DNA of 64,000 nucleotides from NCBI RefSeq assembly GCF_035946055.1, contig NZ_CP108364.1:1302001-1366000 (forward strand), in the 5' to 3' direction. The position numbers were made by a program, and so were the translations under genes. The notes below the pieces were generated by a model. That model was not told the DNA's origin. It did not search any database and worked only from the letters and a program-made list of their open reading frames with translations. This document shows, in pieces, positions 33,475-42,234 of the stretch. The stretch comes from Streptomyces sp. NBC_01341. Its GTDB lineage: Bacteria; Actinomycetota; Actinomycetes; Streptomycetales; Streptomycetaceae. Each line of letters opens with the position of its first letter. Position 1 is the stretch's first letter.

Positions 33475-33824
33475 TCAGGTGATGGCCGGGAGGTCTGTGA
33501 GGTACTGACAGGCCGCGCTGAAGGCCGTCGCCCAGGCCAGGACGGGTCCAGGTGGAGGATGCGCCTACGGGCGTGCATGGCGAGGCGGGCGGGCAGGTGG
33601 TAGAGCTTCCTGCGGATCGTTTCCGTTTCTGCGGCGGCGAGTTCGAGCTCGTCGCGCAGGAGGAGGATCCGGGTCCAGGTACCGACATCGGCGACGATGG
33701 CCGCGGCCAGCACCCAGGCAACGTTCAGCTGCCAAGACTTGGACGACAGGAGCCCGAGTCCGACCCGTTTGATCGCCTTTGCGCGGTCTTCGACCTCAGC
33801 GTGGTCGCGGTACAAGGCGTCCAC
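33475..33824 (-). pseudogene. IS1380-family transposase, C-terminal remnant
   Basis: Minus-strand reading gives AEVEDRAKAIKRVGLGLLSS, SWQLNVAWVLAAAIVAD and LYHLPARLAMHARRR, the standard C-terminal region of IS1380-type transposases. The last part (VLAWATAFSAACQYLTDLPAIT, stop at 33475-33477) is in another frame, so there is a frameshift near 33540. The N-terminal two thirds are missing, cut at about 33825 by unrelated transposase sequence. Confidence 0.8.
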
Positions 33825-33859
33825 GAACCATGCCTACCCCGCGCCCCGCACGCCCGCCA

Positions 33860-34177
33860 TTTGACCACACCGGTGAACTACCTGTGGTCGAGGGTACGTT
33901 GACGCGACTAAAGGTCAAGCATCCATCGAAGGACCGGGATGCCCCGCCGGTGTGGTTATGGTCCTCCAAGACCGGCCCCACCCCGGACGACGTGGACCGC
34001 TCTGGCAGGGATTTCTCCGCCGCGGTCTGGAGCACACCTTCCGCTTCGCGAAGCAGTCCTTGGGCTGGACCACTCCGAAACTCCACACTCCCGAGGCTGC
34101 GGACCGCCCGACCTGGATCCTGATCGTCGCGCACACCCAACTCCACCTCGCCCGCCCGCCGCGGACCTTCACGGACT
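33860..34177 (+). pseudogene. Actinobacterial DDE transposase remnant (NF041680-like)
   Basis: Fragment of a second transposase: GELPVVEGTLTRLKVKHPSK and PPVWLWSSKTGPTPDDVDR in one frame, then LWQGFLRRGLEHTFRFAKQ and HTPEAADRPTWILIVAHTQLHLARP in the next frame. The shift falls near 34005. The N- and C-terminal parts are absent. I recall this pattern from putative actinobacterial transposases. It abuts the IS1380 remnant, so two insertion sequences were nested or deleted into each other. Confidence 0.75.
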
Positions 34178-34448
34178 GTGTGAAAAGCCGAACGCGTCAG
34201 GCGTTCAAGCACGGTCGAACTCACGGCGAAGCCCAACCAGAGCGCTCCAGCGGGGCTCTCCTCATGGCTCCAGGAGAGGCCCCGCCTTGCCCACCGGCAA
34301 CTCCCTCGCCCTATCAACGATGCCGTCACACACGTCCTGTCACACGCCTGTCACCAACACCGTCGACGCACCTGTACCACTAAGTGCAAACCCGCGTGAA
34401 CAGCATCGAATTGGACCAGGTGGACGTCAGAAGACGGTTCTGCCTACC

Positions 34449-34455
34449 TGTGCCA
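34449..34455. repeat. attR: 7-bp crossover identity
   Basis: TGTGCCA, partner of 18466-18472. Sequence to the right is GC3-rich host pcaL coding (minus-strand reading ... GPSLGTTWH); to the left the frame enters element DNA and stops after one codon (AGG TAG). Confidence 0.7.
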
Positions 34456-34574
34456 GGTGGTGCCGAGGGAGGGCCCGATGACGAGGACCGGGGCGTCCTC
34501 CGGTCCGTCGAAGCGGTACTGGAGCAGCCTGCCGGGGTGCGATGCCTGCGGGGCCTGACCAGCCTGTCCGGGGT

Positions 34575-34845
34575 GCGGGTTCTGCGGGGCGGCGGGCCCT
34601 GGGCGGGTGCCCTGCGGGGCGGGTCCGGGCTGCGGGGCCTGCTGTCCCTGCGGGGCGAAGCCCGGCTGCGGAGCCTGCGGGGCGAGACCGGGCTCCGGGC
34701 GCTGTGGGGCGAAGCCGGGCTGCGGAGCCTGATGTCCCTGCGGGGCGGGACCGGGCTGCGGGCGCTGTGGGGCGAAGCCGCCCTGCTGCGCCTGCGGGGC
34801 GAAACCGGGCTGCTGCCCCTGCGGGGCGAAGCCGGGCAGGGGCCG
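34575..34845. repeat. Degenerate tandem repeat in the pcaL extension
   Basis: Repeated coding units of roughly 24-36 nt on the minus strand give PGFAPQGQQ, PGFAPQAQQ, GGFAPQRPQ, PGPAPQGHQAPQ, PGFAPQRPE, PGLAPQAPQ and so on. Units vary, so this is an old, expanding low-complexity tract rather than a precise minisatellite. Confidence 0.7.
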
Positions 34846-35184
34846 GTCGTCGGCCTCGGGCCGGCCGTGGTGCGGGCCGGGAGCCGCCTGCGGGAACTGG
34901 GCGGTCACCTGCGACGACAGCGGGTCGGGCATACGGTGCCCGGCCCGGTCGGCCGGGGGCTGCGACAGCGGGTCGGGCATCTGTGGCGGCGGGCCGGGGA
35001 CGGCGTGGGGGGTCTGCGCGTTCGGCTGTCCCGGTACGGGTCCGGGCGGCTGCGGCAGTTGCCGGATCACCTCGCCCTGCAGGGGCTCGGGGTGGGCCGT
35101 CTGCGGGGGCCGGGCGGGCTGCGGGGTCGTCTCGCTCACTTCACTCACTCGCTCCAGGGTAATGAGCGGCCCGCCCGCTCCCCG

Positions 35185-35844
35185 TCAGGGGGTCGCCGCG
35201 GACACCACGTAGACGACCGGAGCCGCCGGATCCGTCATGTTGACGGTGATGTTCTGGGTGGGGCGCGGGTCCTTGTTCTTGTGGACCGTGCCCGCCCAGT
35301 CGACGCCCGGTCCGAAGAACCACCCGGTGACCTTGAGGTCCCGCGCGCCGATCGTGACCTTGCCGGTCTCGAGCGCCGCCCGGCCGGTCCCTACACCGCT
35401 CAGGAAGCGGTCGAGGCCGGCGGAGGTCGTACGGAACTTCAGGTACATCCTGCTGGCTTTCCAGTTGTTGGTCTCGTAGTACTGGACCCCGACCGCGTTG
35501 CCCGGCACGGGCAGTTCGAAGATGCGGCGCTGCATTCCGGACGGCCAGTCCTCGCGCAGCCCCTGGGCCGCGGCCTCCGCCTCCTTGTCCTTGCCCGACC
35601 GGCGGCTCTGGCCCGCGGAGATCACCAGATAGCCGGCCGGGATACCGATCAGCAGCACGATGATCGTCAGGGTGATCAGGCGGCGGCGCATCACCCTGCG
35701 CCCGTCGTGCGGAGGCGTCCCGTCGTCGCCCCCGGGAGAGTCCGGGGAACCGGGGGTGCCCGCCGAGCCGGAGGAACCGGAGGACCCCGCGGCACCCGAC
35801 GAAGGGGGCTGGCGCGGCACGATGTGGTGCTCGGCTGCGGTCAT
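35185..35844 (-). CDS. Single-pass membrane protein, unknown
   Basis: A 219-aa protein with a Ser/Gly/Pro-rich cytoplasmic start (residues 1-50), one membrane helix (LITLTIIVLLIGIPAGYLVIS) and an extracytoplasmic domain with GVQYYETNNWKASRMYLKF and VTGWFFGPGVDWAGTVHKNKD. No family recognised. It lies between the ROK gene and pcaL on one strand, 36 nt before the pcaL start at 35148, so it belongs to the same likely transcript. The short Gly/Ser/Pro repeats in its N-terminus parallel the Pro/Gln tract of the neighbour. Confidence 0.75.
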   Translation of the reverse strand: MTAAEHHIVPRQPPSSGAAGSSGSSGSAGTPGSPDSPGGDDGTPPHDGRRVMRRRLITLTIIVLLIGIPAGYLVISAGQSRRSGKDKEAEAAAQGLREDWPSGMQRRIFELPVPGNAVGVQYYETNNWKASRMYLKFRTTSAGLDRFLSGVGTGRAALETGKVTIGARDLKVTGWFFGPGVDWAGTVHKNKDPRPTQNITVNMTDPAAPVVYVVSAATP

Positions 35845-35914
35845 GGTCGGTGATCCCTCGAAGCTGCGGTACGGAGTGCGGGTGGCCGGATGTGCCGCGT
35901 CGTGCGGCGGTGGG

Positions 35915-37084
35915 TCAGTCGGCGGAGCTGCGGGTGCCGCGCGTGTTCCTGATGGTGCTGGCGGCCTGGTCGTAGAACTGGGCGTAGCGCTCGTAGCGCT
36001 CGACCCGGCGGCGGTTCGTGCGGCGGAAGCGCCGGGCGACCAGGCGGGCGAGGTCGGCGGCACCGACCATACCGGCCTCGGGGCCGAGCTGCGCCTTCGC
36101 GATCCGGGCCTCGGGGCGGTATCCGCGGCCCGTGAGGTGGCGCTTGAAGGCGTCCCTGGCCGGGCCGATCAGCAGGTCGTCGGCCGCGCTGACTCCGCCC
36201 CCGATGACGAAGCACGAGGGGTCCAGCGCGGCGGCGAGGTTGGCGATCCCCACGCCGAGCCACTGCCCGATGTCCTGGAGCAGTTCCACGCACATCGCGT
36301 CGCCCTCGCGGGCCAGTTCGGTGATGAGCGGCCCGGTGATCTCGGGGATGTTGCCCTTGACCCGCTCGATGATGCCGTGCGCCACCGGGGAGTCCGCCGC
36401 GGCCAGTTCCCTGGCCTCGCGCACCAGGGCGTTGCCCGAGCTGTACTGCTCCCAGCAGCCGCGGTTCCCGCACGGGCAGCGGTGACCGCCGGGTACCACC
36501 TGCATGTGGCCGAACTCACCGGCGACGCCGTACTTGCCGCGCTTGACGTGACCGTCCTCGAGGATGGCACCGCCGATGCCGGTGCCCAGCGTGATCATGA
36601 CCAGGTGGTCCTCGCCCCGGCCCGCGCCGAAGCGCCATTCCGCCCAGGCCGCCGTGTTGGCGTCGTTGTCGACCATGACGGGGACGACGAGCCGGGAGGC
36701 GATGGCGTCCCGGAGGGGTTCGTCGCGCCAGGCGAGGTGGGGTGCGAAGAGCACCTTGGAGCGGTCCGCGTCGACCCAGCCCGCCGCGCCGATGCCGACG
36801 GCGTGCACGTCGTGCCGGTCGGAGAGGTCCAGGACCAGCTCGACGATGGTGTCCTCGACGACCTTGGGGCTCTTGGACTTGTCCGGGGTCTCCGTGCGGA
36901 GGGTCTCCAGGATGTTGCCGTCGGCGTCGACGACGCCCGCCATCACCTTCGTCCCGCCGATGTCGATGCCGACGGTGGGGACGCGTGGCGCCGTGAGGTG
37001 CGAACGCCGCTCCCTGGTGCCGACGGTCCGCAGGACGGTGGCGCGGGCGGAGCCGCGGTGTGTGAAGTCGCGGTACGTGCTCAT
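35915..37084 (-). CDS. ROK-family glucokinase-like protein
   Basis: A 389-aa ROK kinase. The phosphate loop is VGIDIGGTKVMAGVVD, the phosphate-2 motif is LGTGIGGAI, and the ROK zinc signature CPCGNRGCWEQYSSG is present. An N-terminal extension of about 35 residues (starting MSTYRDFTHRG) has no helix-turn-helix, so it should be an enzyme rather than a ROK repressor. It is last but two in the sugar-import transcript and would phosphorylate the imported sugar in the cytoplasm. Sugar identity is unknown. Confidence 0.88.
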   Translation of the reverse strand: MSTYRDFTHRGSARATVLRTVGTRERRSHLTAPRVPTVGIDIGGTKVMAGVVDADGNILETLRTETPDKSKSPKVVEDTIVELVLDLSDRHDVHAVGIGAAGWVDADRSKVLFAPHLAWRDEPLRDAIASRLVVPVMVDNDANTAAWAEWRFGAGRGEDHLVMITLGTGIGGAILEDGHVKRGKYGVAGEFGHMQVVPGGHRCPCGNRGCWEQYSSGNALVREARELAAADSPVAHGIIERVKGNIPEITGPLITELAREGDAMCVELLQDIGQWLGVGIANLAAALDPSCFVIGGGVSAADDLLIGPARDAFKRHLTGRGYRPEARIAKAQLGPEAGMVGAADLARLVARRFRRTNRRRVERYERYAQFYDQAASTIRNTRGTRSSAD

Positions 37085-37216
37085 CGTCCCTGCGCAGGTC
37101 GGGGGGCCGGTCGGTGCTCGATCCGGCGGCGGACGGCGTCCGCTGTGCACGATTCTGCCATTCCCGCGCCCCTGGAGCCGGTCTCCGGATCAGGAGCGCG
37201 GGGTGCAGAACGTGAC

Positions 37217-38077
37217 TTAAGGGGTGTCTTCCCCGACCTGGCGGCCACCGAGGTGGTCCGGGGAGGGCGCACGCTCGAGCTCGTGACTGAGCTCTTCGAG
37301 CTCGCTCCCACCAGCCATCTGGCGGGTCAGCTCGTCCAGGGTGACGTCGTCCCTGGTGTGGCTGCCGGACATCGCGCCCCGCTTGAGCAGGACGAACCGG
37401 TCGCCCACCAGATAGGCGTGGTGCGGGTTGTGCGTGATGAGAACCACGCCGAGTCCGGCGTCCCTGGCGGCCGCGACGTACTTGAGGACGACCCCCGACT
37501 GCTTGACGCCGAGCGCCGCGGTCGGCTCGTCCAGGACGAGGACCTTGGCGCCGAAGTACACGGCGCGGGCGATGGCGACGCACTGCCGCTCGCCCCCGGA
37601 GAGGGTTCCGATGGGCTGGTCGACGTCACGCAGGTCGATGCCCATGCGCAGCAGTTCCGCACGCGTCGTCTCGCGCATCCGCCGGACGTCGAGGCGCTTG
37701 AAGGGGCCGGTGCCCTTCGTCGGCTCCGAGCCCAGGAAGAAGTTGCGCCAGACCGGCATGAGCGGCACGACGGCGAGGTCCTGGTAGACGGTGGCGATCC
37801 CCCGGTCCAGCGCGTCGCGCGGATTGGCGAGGGTCGTCTCCTCCCCCTCGACGAGGAAGCTTCCCGCGTCGTGCTTGTGGAGGCCTGCGATGATCTTGAT
37901 GAGGGTCGACTTGCCTGCGCCGTTGTCACCGAGGACGCAGGAGATCTCCCCCGCCCGGACCTCCAGCGAGACGTTCTCCAGGGCCTTGATGTTGCCGTAG
38001 TACTTGCTGACGTCGTCGAGCTCGATCAGCGCGGGACCGGCCGTGTCCCGGGGTGCGGGAGCCTTGGTGGCCGTCAT
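37217..38077 (-). CDS. Sugar ABC transporter ATP-binding protein
   Basis: A 286-aa ATPase with a single nucleotide-binding domain: Walker [11 protein letters not shown]-loop [12 protein letters not shown], signature LSGGERQ, Walker [17 protein letters not shown]-loop LITHNPHHA. Many sugar importers of this type (RbsA/XylG) have fused double domains; this is the half-size form common in actinobacteria. ATG 38077 overlaps the permease stop (ATGA). Confidence 0.9.
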   Translation of the reverse strand: MTATKAPAPRDTAGPALIELDDVSKYYGNIKALENVSLEVRAGEISCVLGDNGAGKSTLIKIIAGLHKHDAGSFLVEGEETTLANPRDALDRGIATVYQDLAVVPLMPVWRNFFLGSEPTKGTGPFKRLDVRRMRETTRAELLRMGIDLRDVDQPIGTLSGGERQCVAIARAVYFGAKVLVLDEPTAALGVKQSGVVLKYVAAARDAGLGVVLITHNPHHAYLVGDRFVLLKRGAMSGSHTRDDVTLDELTRQMAGGSELEELSHELERAPSPDHLGGRQVGEDTP

Positions 38078-39123
38078 TTCGTCGCCTCCGCGCGCTTGCG
38101 TACCCATGCGTTGAGCAGGGTGGCCAGGAGCAGCATCGCTCCCAGGAAGAACTTGAACCAGTCGGGGTTCCACTCCGCGTACACGATGCCCTTGCTGGTC
38201 ATGCCGAAGATGAGGGCGCCGATCGCCGATCCGATCGCGGAGCCGTAGCCACCGGTGATCAGGCAGCCGCCGATGACGGCAGCGATGATGTAGATCAGCT
38301 CGTTGCCCACACCCTCGCCGGACTGCACCACGTCGTAGGAGAACAGCAGGTGCTGCCCGGAGACCCAGGCGGCGAAGGCGACACCGAGGTAGAGCCCGAT
38401 GCGCGTGCGGATCACCGGGACGCCGACCGCGCGGGCCGCGTCGGCCTGGCCGCCGACGGCGAAGATCCAGTTGCCGAAGCGGGTGCGGATCAGGATCCAG
38501 GTGGCGACGGCGATGAGCACCACCCACCACAGGATGGTGACCTTGAGCTCGACGCCGCCGATGGTGAGGTAGGACGCGAAGACCTTGCGGGCCGATTCGA
38601 AGCCCTCCATGTCACCGATGGCCTTGGTCGACACCGTTCCGCTGATGAGCTTGGTGAATCCCAGGTTGAGGCCGGTCAGCATCAGGAACGTGCCCAGCGT
38701 GATGATGAAGCTGGGCAGTTTGGTGCGGGTCAGCATGAAGCCGTTGAACGCACCGAAGCCCAGGGTGACGAGCAGCGACACGAAGACGCCCGTCCAGACG
38801 TTGGCGGTCAGCTGGTAGCTGAAGATCGAGGAGATCAGCGCCGAGCTGGTCACCATCACACCGGCGGAGAGGTCGAACTCACCGCCGATCATCAGGAGCG
38901 CCACCGGCACCGCCATGATCCCGATGGTGGAGGCCGCGTACAGGATCGTGCCCAGGCTGGACGGCCGCAGGAAGCTGTCCGCGATGATCGCGAAGAACAG
39001 GAAGACGGCCACGGCCCCGACGACCGAGCCGAGCTCGGGCCGGCCGAGCAGCTTGCGCAGCGGTGAGGTGTGCAGCAGGCGTTCGTCGGCGCCGGGCACC
39101 GCCGGTTGCCCGGTCGCGGTCAT
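38074..39123 (-). CDS. Sugar ABC transporter permease
   Basis: Ribose/xylose-type permease (349 aa) with about ten hydrophobic segments. Recognisable segments are [31 protein letters not shown] and the loop [22 protein letters not shown] that meets the ATPase. ATG 39123 overlaps the stop of the binding-protein gene (ATGA); a longer frame to 39594 is antisense-like and rejected. Confidence 0.92.
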   Translation of the reverse strand: MTATGQPAVPGADERLLHTSPLRKLLGRPELGSVVGAVAVFLFFAIIADSFLRPSSLGTILYAASTIGIMAVPVALLMIGGEFDLSAGVMVTSSALISSIFSYQLTANVWTGVFVSLLVTLGFGAFNGFMLTRTKLPSFIITLGTFLMLTGLNLGFTKLISGTVSTKAIGDMEGFESARKVFASYLTIGGVELKVTILWWVVLIAVATWILIRTRFGNWIFAVGGQADAARAVGVPVIRTRIGLYLGVAFAAWVSGQHLLFSYDVVQSGEGVGNELIYIIAAVIGGCLITGGYGSAIGSAIGALIFGMTSKGIVYAEWNPDWFKFFLGAMLLLATLLNAWVRKRAEATK

Positions 39124-40133
39124 CGGGTTCCCCGCTTCGCGTACTCGGCAAGGGCGTCGGCGTCGTCGGCGGTGATGATCTGCGGGCCGGTCAGGACGGG
39201 CAGGCCGCCGCCGAGCACGTTCTGGTTGTAGCGGTAGAGCCAGAGCAGGTCGACGGCCTCGTAGCCCTGGAGGTAGGGCTGCTGGTCGACGGCGAAGCCG
39301 AGCGAGTCGTCCTGCAGTCCGGCGGCCACGCTCGCGTTGAGGTCGAAGGTGTCGACCTCCGCCTTGCTGCCCGCGGTCTTCTTCGCCTTGACGGCCGCGG
39401 CGGCGAACGGCGCGCCGAGGGTGACGACGGCGTCGATGTCCTGGTCCGCGCCGAGCTTGGCCTCGATCGACGCCTGGACGTCGGGCAGGTTCGTGCCGTC
39501 GACGTAGAGGTTCTCCATCGTCCCGTCGAAGGACTTCTTGGCGCCGGCACACCGCTGCTCGTGGCCGACGTTGCCCTGCTCGTGCAGGACGCACAGCGCC
39601 TTCTTGCGGCCGCGCTTGCCGAGCTCGTCACCGACGGCCTCGCCCGCGATGGACTCGTCCTGGCCGATGTGGGTGAGCGCGCCGAAGGCCTTGGACTCGG
39701 CGGAACCGGAGTTCACCGTGATGACGGGGATGCCCGCCTTGACGGCCTTGGTCACGACCGCCTTCAGCGAGTCGGGCTTGGCCAGCGAGACGATCAGGCC
39801 GTCGACCTTCTTGTCGATCGCGGTCTGGACGAGCTCGGCCTGCTGCTGTCCCTCGGCGTTGTGCGAGTACAGGAAGTTGATGTTGTCCTTGCCGGCCGCC
39901 TGCTCGGCGCCCTTCTGGACGATGTCCCAGAAGGTGTCGCCATCACCTGAGTGGGTGACCATGGCGAATGTCCAGCGGGGCGTGTTCACCGCGGACCGGC
40001 CCTCGGCGGCTTCCTTGGCCGCGCGCTCCTCCGCCCGCTTGCCGCCGGTGCTGCTGCATCCCGCGAGGGAGGCCGCCAGTACCGTTGCCAGCACGGCGCC
40101 CATCACGCGTACCCCTGTCCGAACCCTTGCCAC
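39120..40133 (-). CDS. Sugar ABC transporter substrate-binding lipoprotein
   Basis: Periplasmic-binding-protein-like lipoprotein (337 aa), type I fold of the RbsB/XylF kind. The lipobox is SLAGC (Cys26). Motifs: FAMVTHSGDGDTFWDIVQKG, VDGLIVSLAKPD, IPVITVNSGSAES and HIGQDES. First gene of the leftward operon (binding protein, permease, ATPase, ROK kinase, membrane protein, original pcaL). A candidate GntR-type operator lies about 170 nt upstream. Confidence 0.92.
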   Translation of the reverse strand: MARVRTGVRVMGAVLATVLAASLAGCSSTGGKRAEERAAKEAAEGRSAVNTPRWTFAMVTHSGDGDTFWDIVQKGAEQAAGKDNINFLYSHNAEGQQQAELVQTAIDKKVDGLIVSLAKPDSLKAVVTKAVKAGIPVITVNSGSAESKAFGALTHIGQDESIAGEAVGDELGKRGRKKALCVLHEQGNVGHEQRCAGAKKSFDGTMENLYVDGTNLPDVQASIEAKLGADQDIDAVVTLGAPFAAAAVKAKKTAGSKAEVDTFDLNASVAAGLQDDSLGFAVDQQPYLQGYEAVDLLWLYRYNQNVLGGGLPVLTGPQIITADDADALAEYAKRGTR

Positions 40134-40304
40134 GACGCCGTGCCCTTCTAGTGCTGCTCGCTGTGCTGCCTGGTGAGACCGGGAGAGCGGACTCGCCGCC
40201 CGGCCGGGCCAAGTATCCCCGAGCCCGGACCGGCGTGGCCCGGCAGGGGCGCGGGCCGCGCCCTCCCGACGTTCTAGCGACGTAGCATGACCTCGTCAAT
40301 GCTT

Positions 40305-40317
40305 TTGTCCGAACATT
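40305..40317. promoter_or_regulatory. Candidate operator upstream of the sugar operon
   Basis: TTGTCCGAACATT is 10/13 identical to TTGTCAGGACATA at 41147-41159; both carry the imperfect dyad TGTC-NN-(G/A)ACA. It lies downstream of the GntR gene and upstream of the binding-protein gene, so it suits control of the importer by that regulator. Confidence 0.45.
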
Positions 40318-40342
40318 CTTACGCGGAGCCGCCCGGAGGGCC

Positions 40343-41104
40343 TCAGGGGCGCACGAGCAGCTGGAACTCGAAGGCGTACCGCGAGGCCCGGTAGACGTGT
40401 GAGCCGAACTCGACCGCCCGGCCGCCGTCGTCGAAGGTCGTGCGCTCCATCGTCAGCAGCGGGGCCCCCACCGGCTCCGAGAGCGACTCGCTCTCCTCGG
40501 CGGTGGCGGCCCGGGCGCCGATGGTCTGGCGCGCGCTGTGCAGGGTGATCCCCGCGCCGCGCATCATCCGGTAGAGACCTGTCGTCTCCAGCCGCTCCGT
40601 GCCGAGGTCGAGCAGCCGTGGCGGGAGGTGGTTGCGCAGCAGGGCCACGGGCTCGTCGTGCGCGTAACGCACCCGCTCGACGAGATGGACGTCGGTGCCC
40701 TCCTCGACGCCGAGCGCGGCGGCGATCTCCGGCCCGGCCGGCTCGACCGTGTTGCGCAGGACCCGGGTGGAGGGCTGCCGGCCGGCGGTCTCCAGGTCGT
40801 CGTACAGGCTGCTCAGTTCGAGCGGGCGCTTGATGCGGCTGTGCACGATCTGGGTCCCGACGCCGCGCCGGCGCACCATCAGGCCCTTGTCGACGAGTGA
40901 CTGGATCGCCTGGCGGACTGTGGGCCGGGAGAGGCCGAGCCGCGCGGCGAGCTCCAGTTCGTTGCCGAGGAGGCTGCCGGGTGCGAGCCGCCCCTGCTCG
41001 ATGGCCGCCTCCAGCTGCTGGGCCAGCTGGTGGTAGAGCGGGACGGGGCTGGTGCGGTCCACGCCGAGCCCCAGAGCGGCGGAGTCGGCGGCGGGTTTGG
41101 GCAC
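40343..41104 (-). CDS. GntR/HutC-family transcriptional regulator
   Basis: A 253-aa regulator. The winged helix (residues about 17-85) reads PLYHQLAQQLEAAIEQGRLAPGS as YHQLAQQLEAAIEQGRLA, then RLGLSRPTVRQAIQSLVDKG. A UTRA effector domain follows (LEETGLYRMM-like segments, SARQTIGARAATAEES, PLLTMERTTFDDGGRAVEFG). ATG 41104 is used. It sits between the sugar operon and the divergent oxidoreductase, with a similar dyad in both intergenic regions, so it likely represses both until a sugar or sugar phosphate binds. Confidence 0.9.
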   Translation of the reverse strand: MPKPAADSAALGLGVDRTSPVPLYHQLAQQLEAAIEQGRLAPGSLLGNELELAARLGLSRPTVRQAIQSLVDKGLMVRRRGVGTQIVHSRIKRPLELSSLYDDLETAGRQPSTRVLRNTVEPAGPEIAAALGVEEGTDVHLVERVRYAHDEPVALLRNHLPPRLLDLGTERLETTGLYRMMRGAGITLHSARQTIGARAATAEESESLSEPVGAPLLTMERTTFDDGGRAVEFGSHVYRASRYAFEFQLLVRP

Positions 41105-41146
41105 GGCAGGGAGCGTACCGCGTACCTTCGCGCCGCACCCTCCAAT

Positions 41147-41159
41147 TTGTCAGGACATA
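41147..41159. promoter_or_regulatory. Candidate GntR operator in the divergent promoter region
   Basis: TTGTCAGGACATA, with dyad TGTC-AG-GACA, lies 42 nt upstream of the GntR-family ATG and just before a TTGACA (41163-41168) that could be the -35 element of the oxidoreductase gene. Matches the site at 40305-40317. Confidence 0.5.
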
Positions 41160-41197
41160 TAGTTGACAGTGCGTCGGCCGGGCGGCACGTTGAGTCC

Positions 41198-42202
41198 ATG
41201 CGCATCGGACTCATCGGCACGGGCAGGATCGGTTCCTTCCACGCGGGCGTCCTGGCACGCCACCCCGGCGTCGGTTCCCTCGTGGTGGCCGACCCCGATG
41301 CCGTCCGGGCCGCGGAGGTCGCGGAGCGCACGGGCGCCACCGCGCTCGCCTCCGCGGAGGAGGTCATCGGCGCGGGGGTGGACGCCGTGGTGATCACATC
41401 GGCGACCTCGGCCCACGCGGACCTCATCGGGCGGGCGGCGCGGGCGGGCCTGCCCGCCTTCTGCGAGAAGCCGGTCGCTCTGGACCTGCGGGGAACCCTG
41501 GGCGCCCTGCACGAGGTCGAGCGCGCGGGAAGCGTGCTCCAGCTGGGATTCATGCGCAGGTTCGACGCGGGGTACGCCGCCGCGCGGACCGCGGTGCGGA
41601 GCGGGGCCCTGGGGCGGCTGCACACCGTACGGGCGTCGACCTCCGACCCCGCTCCCCCGCCCGCCGCCTATCTGCCGCTCTCCGGCGGGCTGTTCAGGGA
41701 CTGCCTCGTGCACGACTTCGACATCCTGCGCTGGGTGACGGGCCGTGAGGTGACGGAGGTGTACGCAACCGGGTCGGACGCCGGCCCGGCGATGTTCCGC
41801 GCGGCCGGCGACGTGGACACGGCGGCGGCGCTGCTGACCCTGGACGACGGCACGCTCGCCACCGCCACCGCGACCCGCTGCAACGGCGCCGGTTACGACG
41901 TGCGCATGGAGCTGGCCGGCGAGCTGGACCAGATCGCGGTCGGCCTCGGCGACCGGACCCCCCTCACGTCCGCCGAGCCGGCGGGCCCGCCCGCCCCGGC
42001 GAAGCCGTGGCCCGGCTTCCTGGAGCGGTTCGCCCCGGCGTACGAGGCCGAGCTGGACGCGTTCCTCGGCGTCGTACGCGGGGAGCTGGCGAACCCGTGC
42101 GACGGCAGGGAGGCACTGCACGCGTTGCGCGTCGCCGAGGCGTGCGAGCTGTCGCGCCGGGAACACCGCCCCGTGCGGATGGCGGAGATTCCCGGCACCT
42201 GA
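41198..42202 (+). CDS. Gfo/Idh/MocA-family oxidoreductase
   Basis: A 334-aa NAD(P)-dependent sugar or inositol dehydrogenase-like enzyme. Rossmann motif IGLIGTGRIGSFHAG, the EKPVALDL motif with the conserved Lys, QLGFMRRFD, and a DCLVHDFDILRW segment with the catalytic-type Asp-His. No Shine-Dalgarno is evident; a TTGACA at 41163-41168 is spaced so that transcription could start at or near the ATG (possible leaderless message). Divergent from the GntR regulator, so probably part of the same sugar regulon. Confidence 0.88.
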   Translation: MRIGLIGTGRIGSFHAGVLARHPGVGSLVVADPDAVRAAEVAERTGATALASAEEVIGAGVDAVVITSATSAHADLIGRAARAGLPAFCEKPVALDLRGTLGALHEVERAGSVLQLGFMRRFDAGYAAARTAVRSGALGRLHTVRASTSDPAPPPAAYLPLSGGLFRDCLVHDFDILRWVTGREVTEVYATGSDAGPAMFRAAGDVDTAAALLTLDDGTLATATATRCNGAGYDVRMELAGELDQIAVGLGDRTPLTSAEPAGPPAPAKPWPGFLERFAPAYEAELDAFLGVVRGELANPCDGREALHALRVAEACELSRREHRPVRMAEIPGT

Positions 42203-42234
42203 GTCGCGCCACTCCCTCCACCGGTCTGCCGGGT

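Larger units (their letters stand above)
18466..34455. mobile_element. Integrated element of about 16 kb in pcaL
   Basis: A tyrosine integrase lies against one junction, the target gene is split between both junctions, and IS fragments fill the other end. The content is two operons for secreted proteins and lipoproteins, a DUF6461-like protein and a broken AMIN-like gene. I find no replication, transfer, capsid or excisionase gene, so it is a small integrase-bearing island that would need outside help to move between cells. Local base composition is lower in GC in places (for example 22700-22730). Confidence 0.82.
34444..35148 (-). pseudogene. pcaL: Original 5' end of pcaL, orphaned by the insertion
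   Basis: A 234-codon frame from GTG 35148 (GGAG 5 nt upstream). It has a Pro/Gln/Ala-rich low-complexity region (residues about 10-205) followed by LLQYRFDGPEDAPVLVIGPS and GTTWH, the start of the enol-lactonase domain, then Arg-stop in element sequence. Joined at the heptamer to 18465 and below, it would continue MWDRQIPEL and give a PcaL of about 630 aa. It lacks the catalytic residues and cannot be active alone. It might still be transcribed from the upstream sugar-operon promoter. Confidence 0.85.

Noticed and set aside
18466..34455. Element considered as a prophage or conjugative AICE
   Set aside because: No capsid, tail, terminase, FtsK/Tra-like translocase or replication initiator was found.
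34575..34845. Repeat tract considered as a CRISPR-like array
   Set aside because: Units are degenerate, have no constant spacers and lie in a continuous reading frame; no cas genes nearby.
34384..35853. Plus-strand frame of about 489 codons with LRG-type repeats
   Set aside because: It is the reverse complement of the Pro/Gln tandem repeats of the pcaL 5' end and continues across the next gene; it is not a leucine-rich repeat protein.
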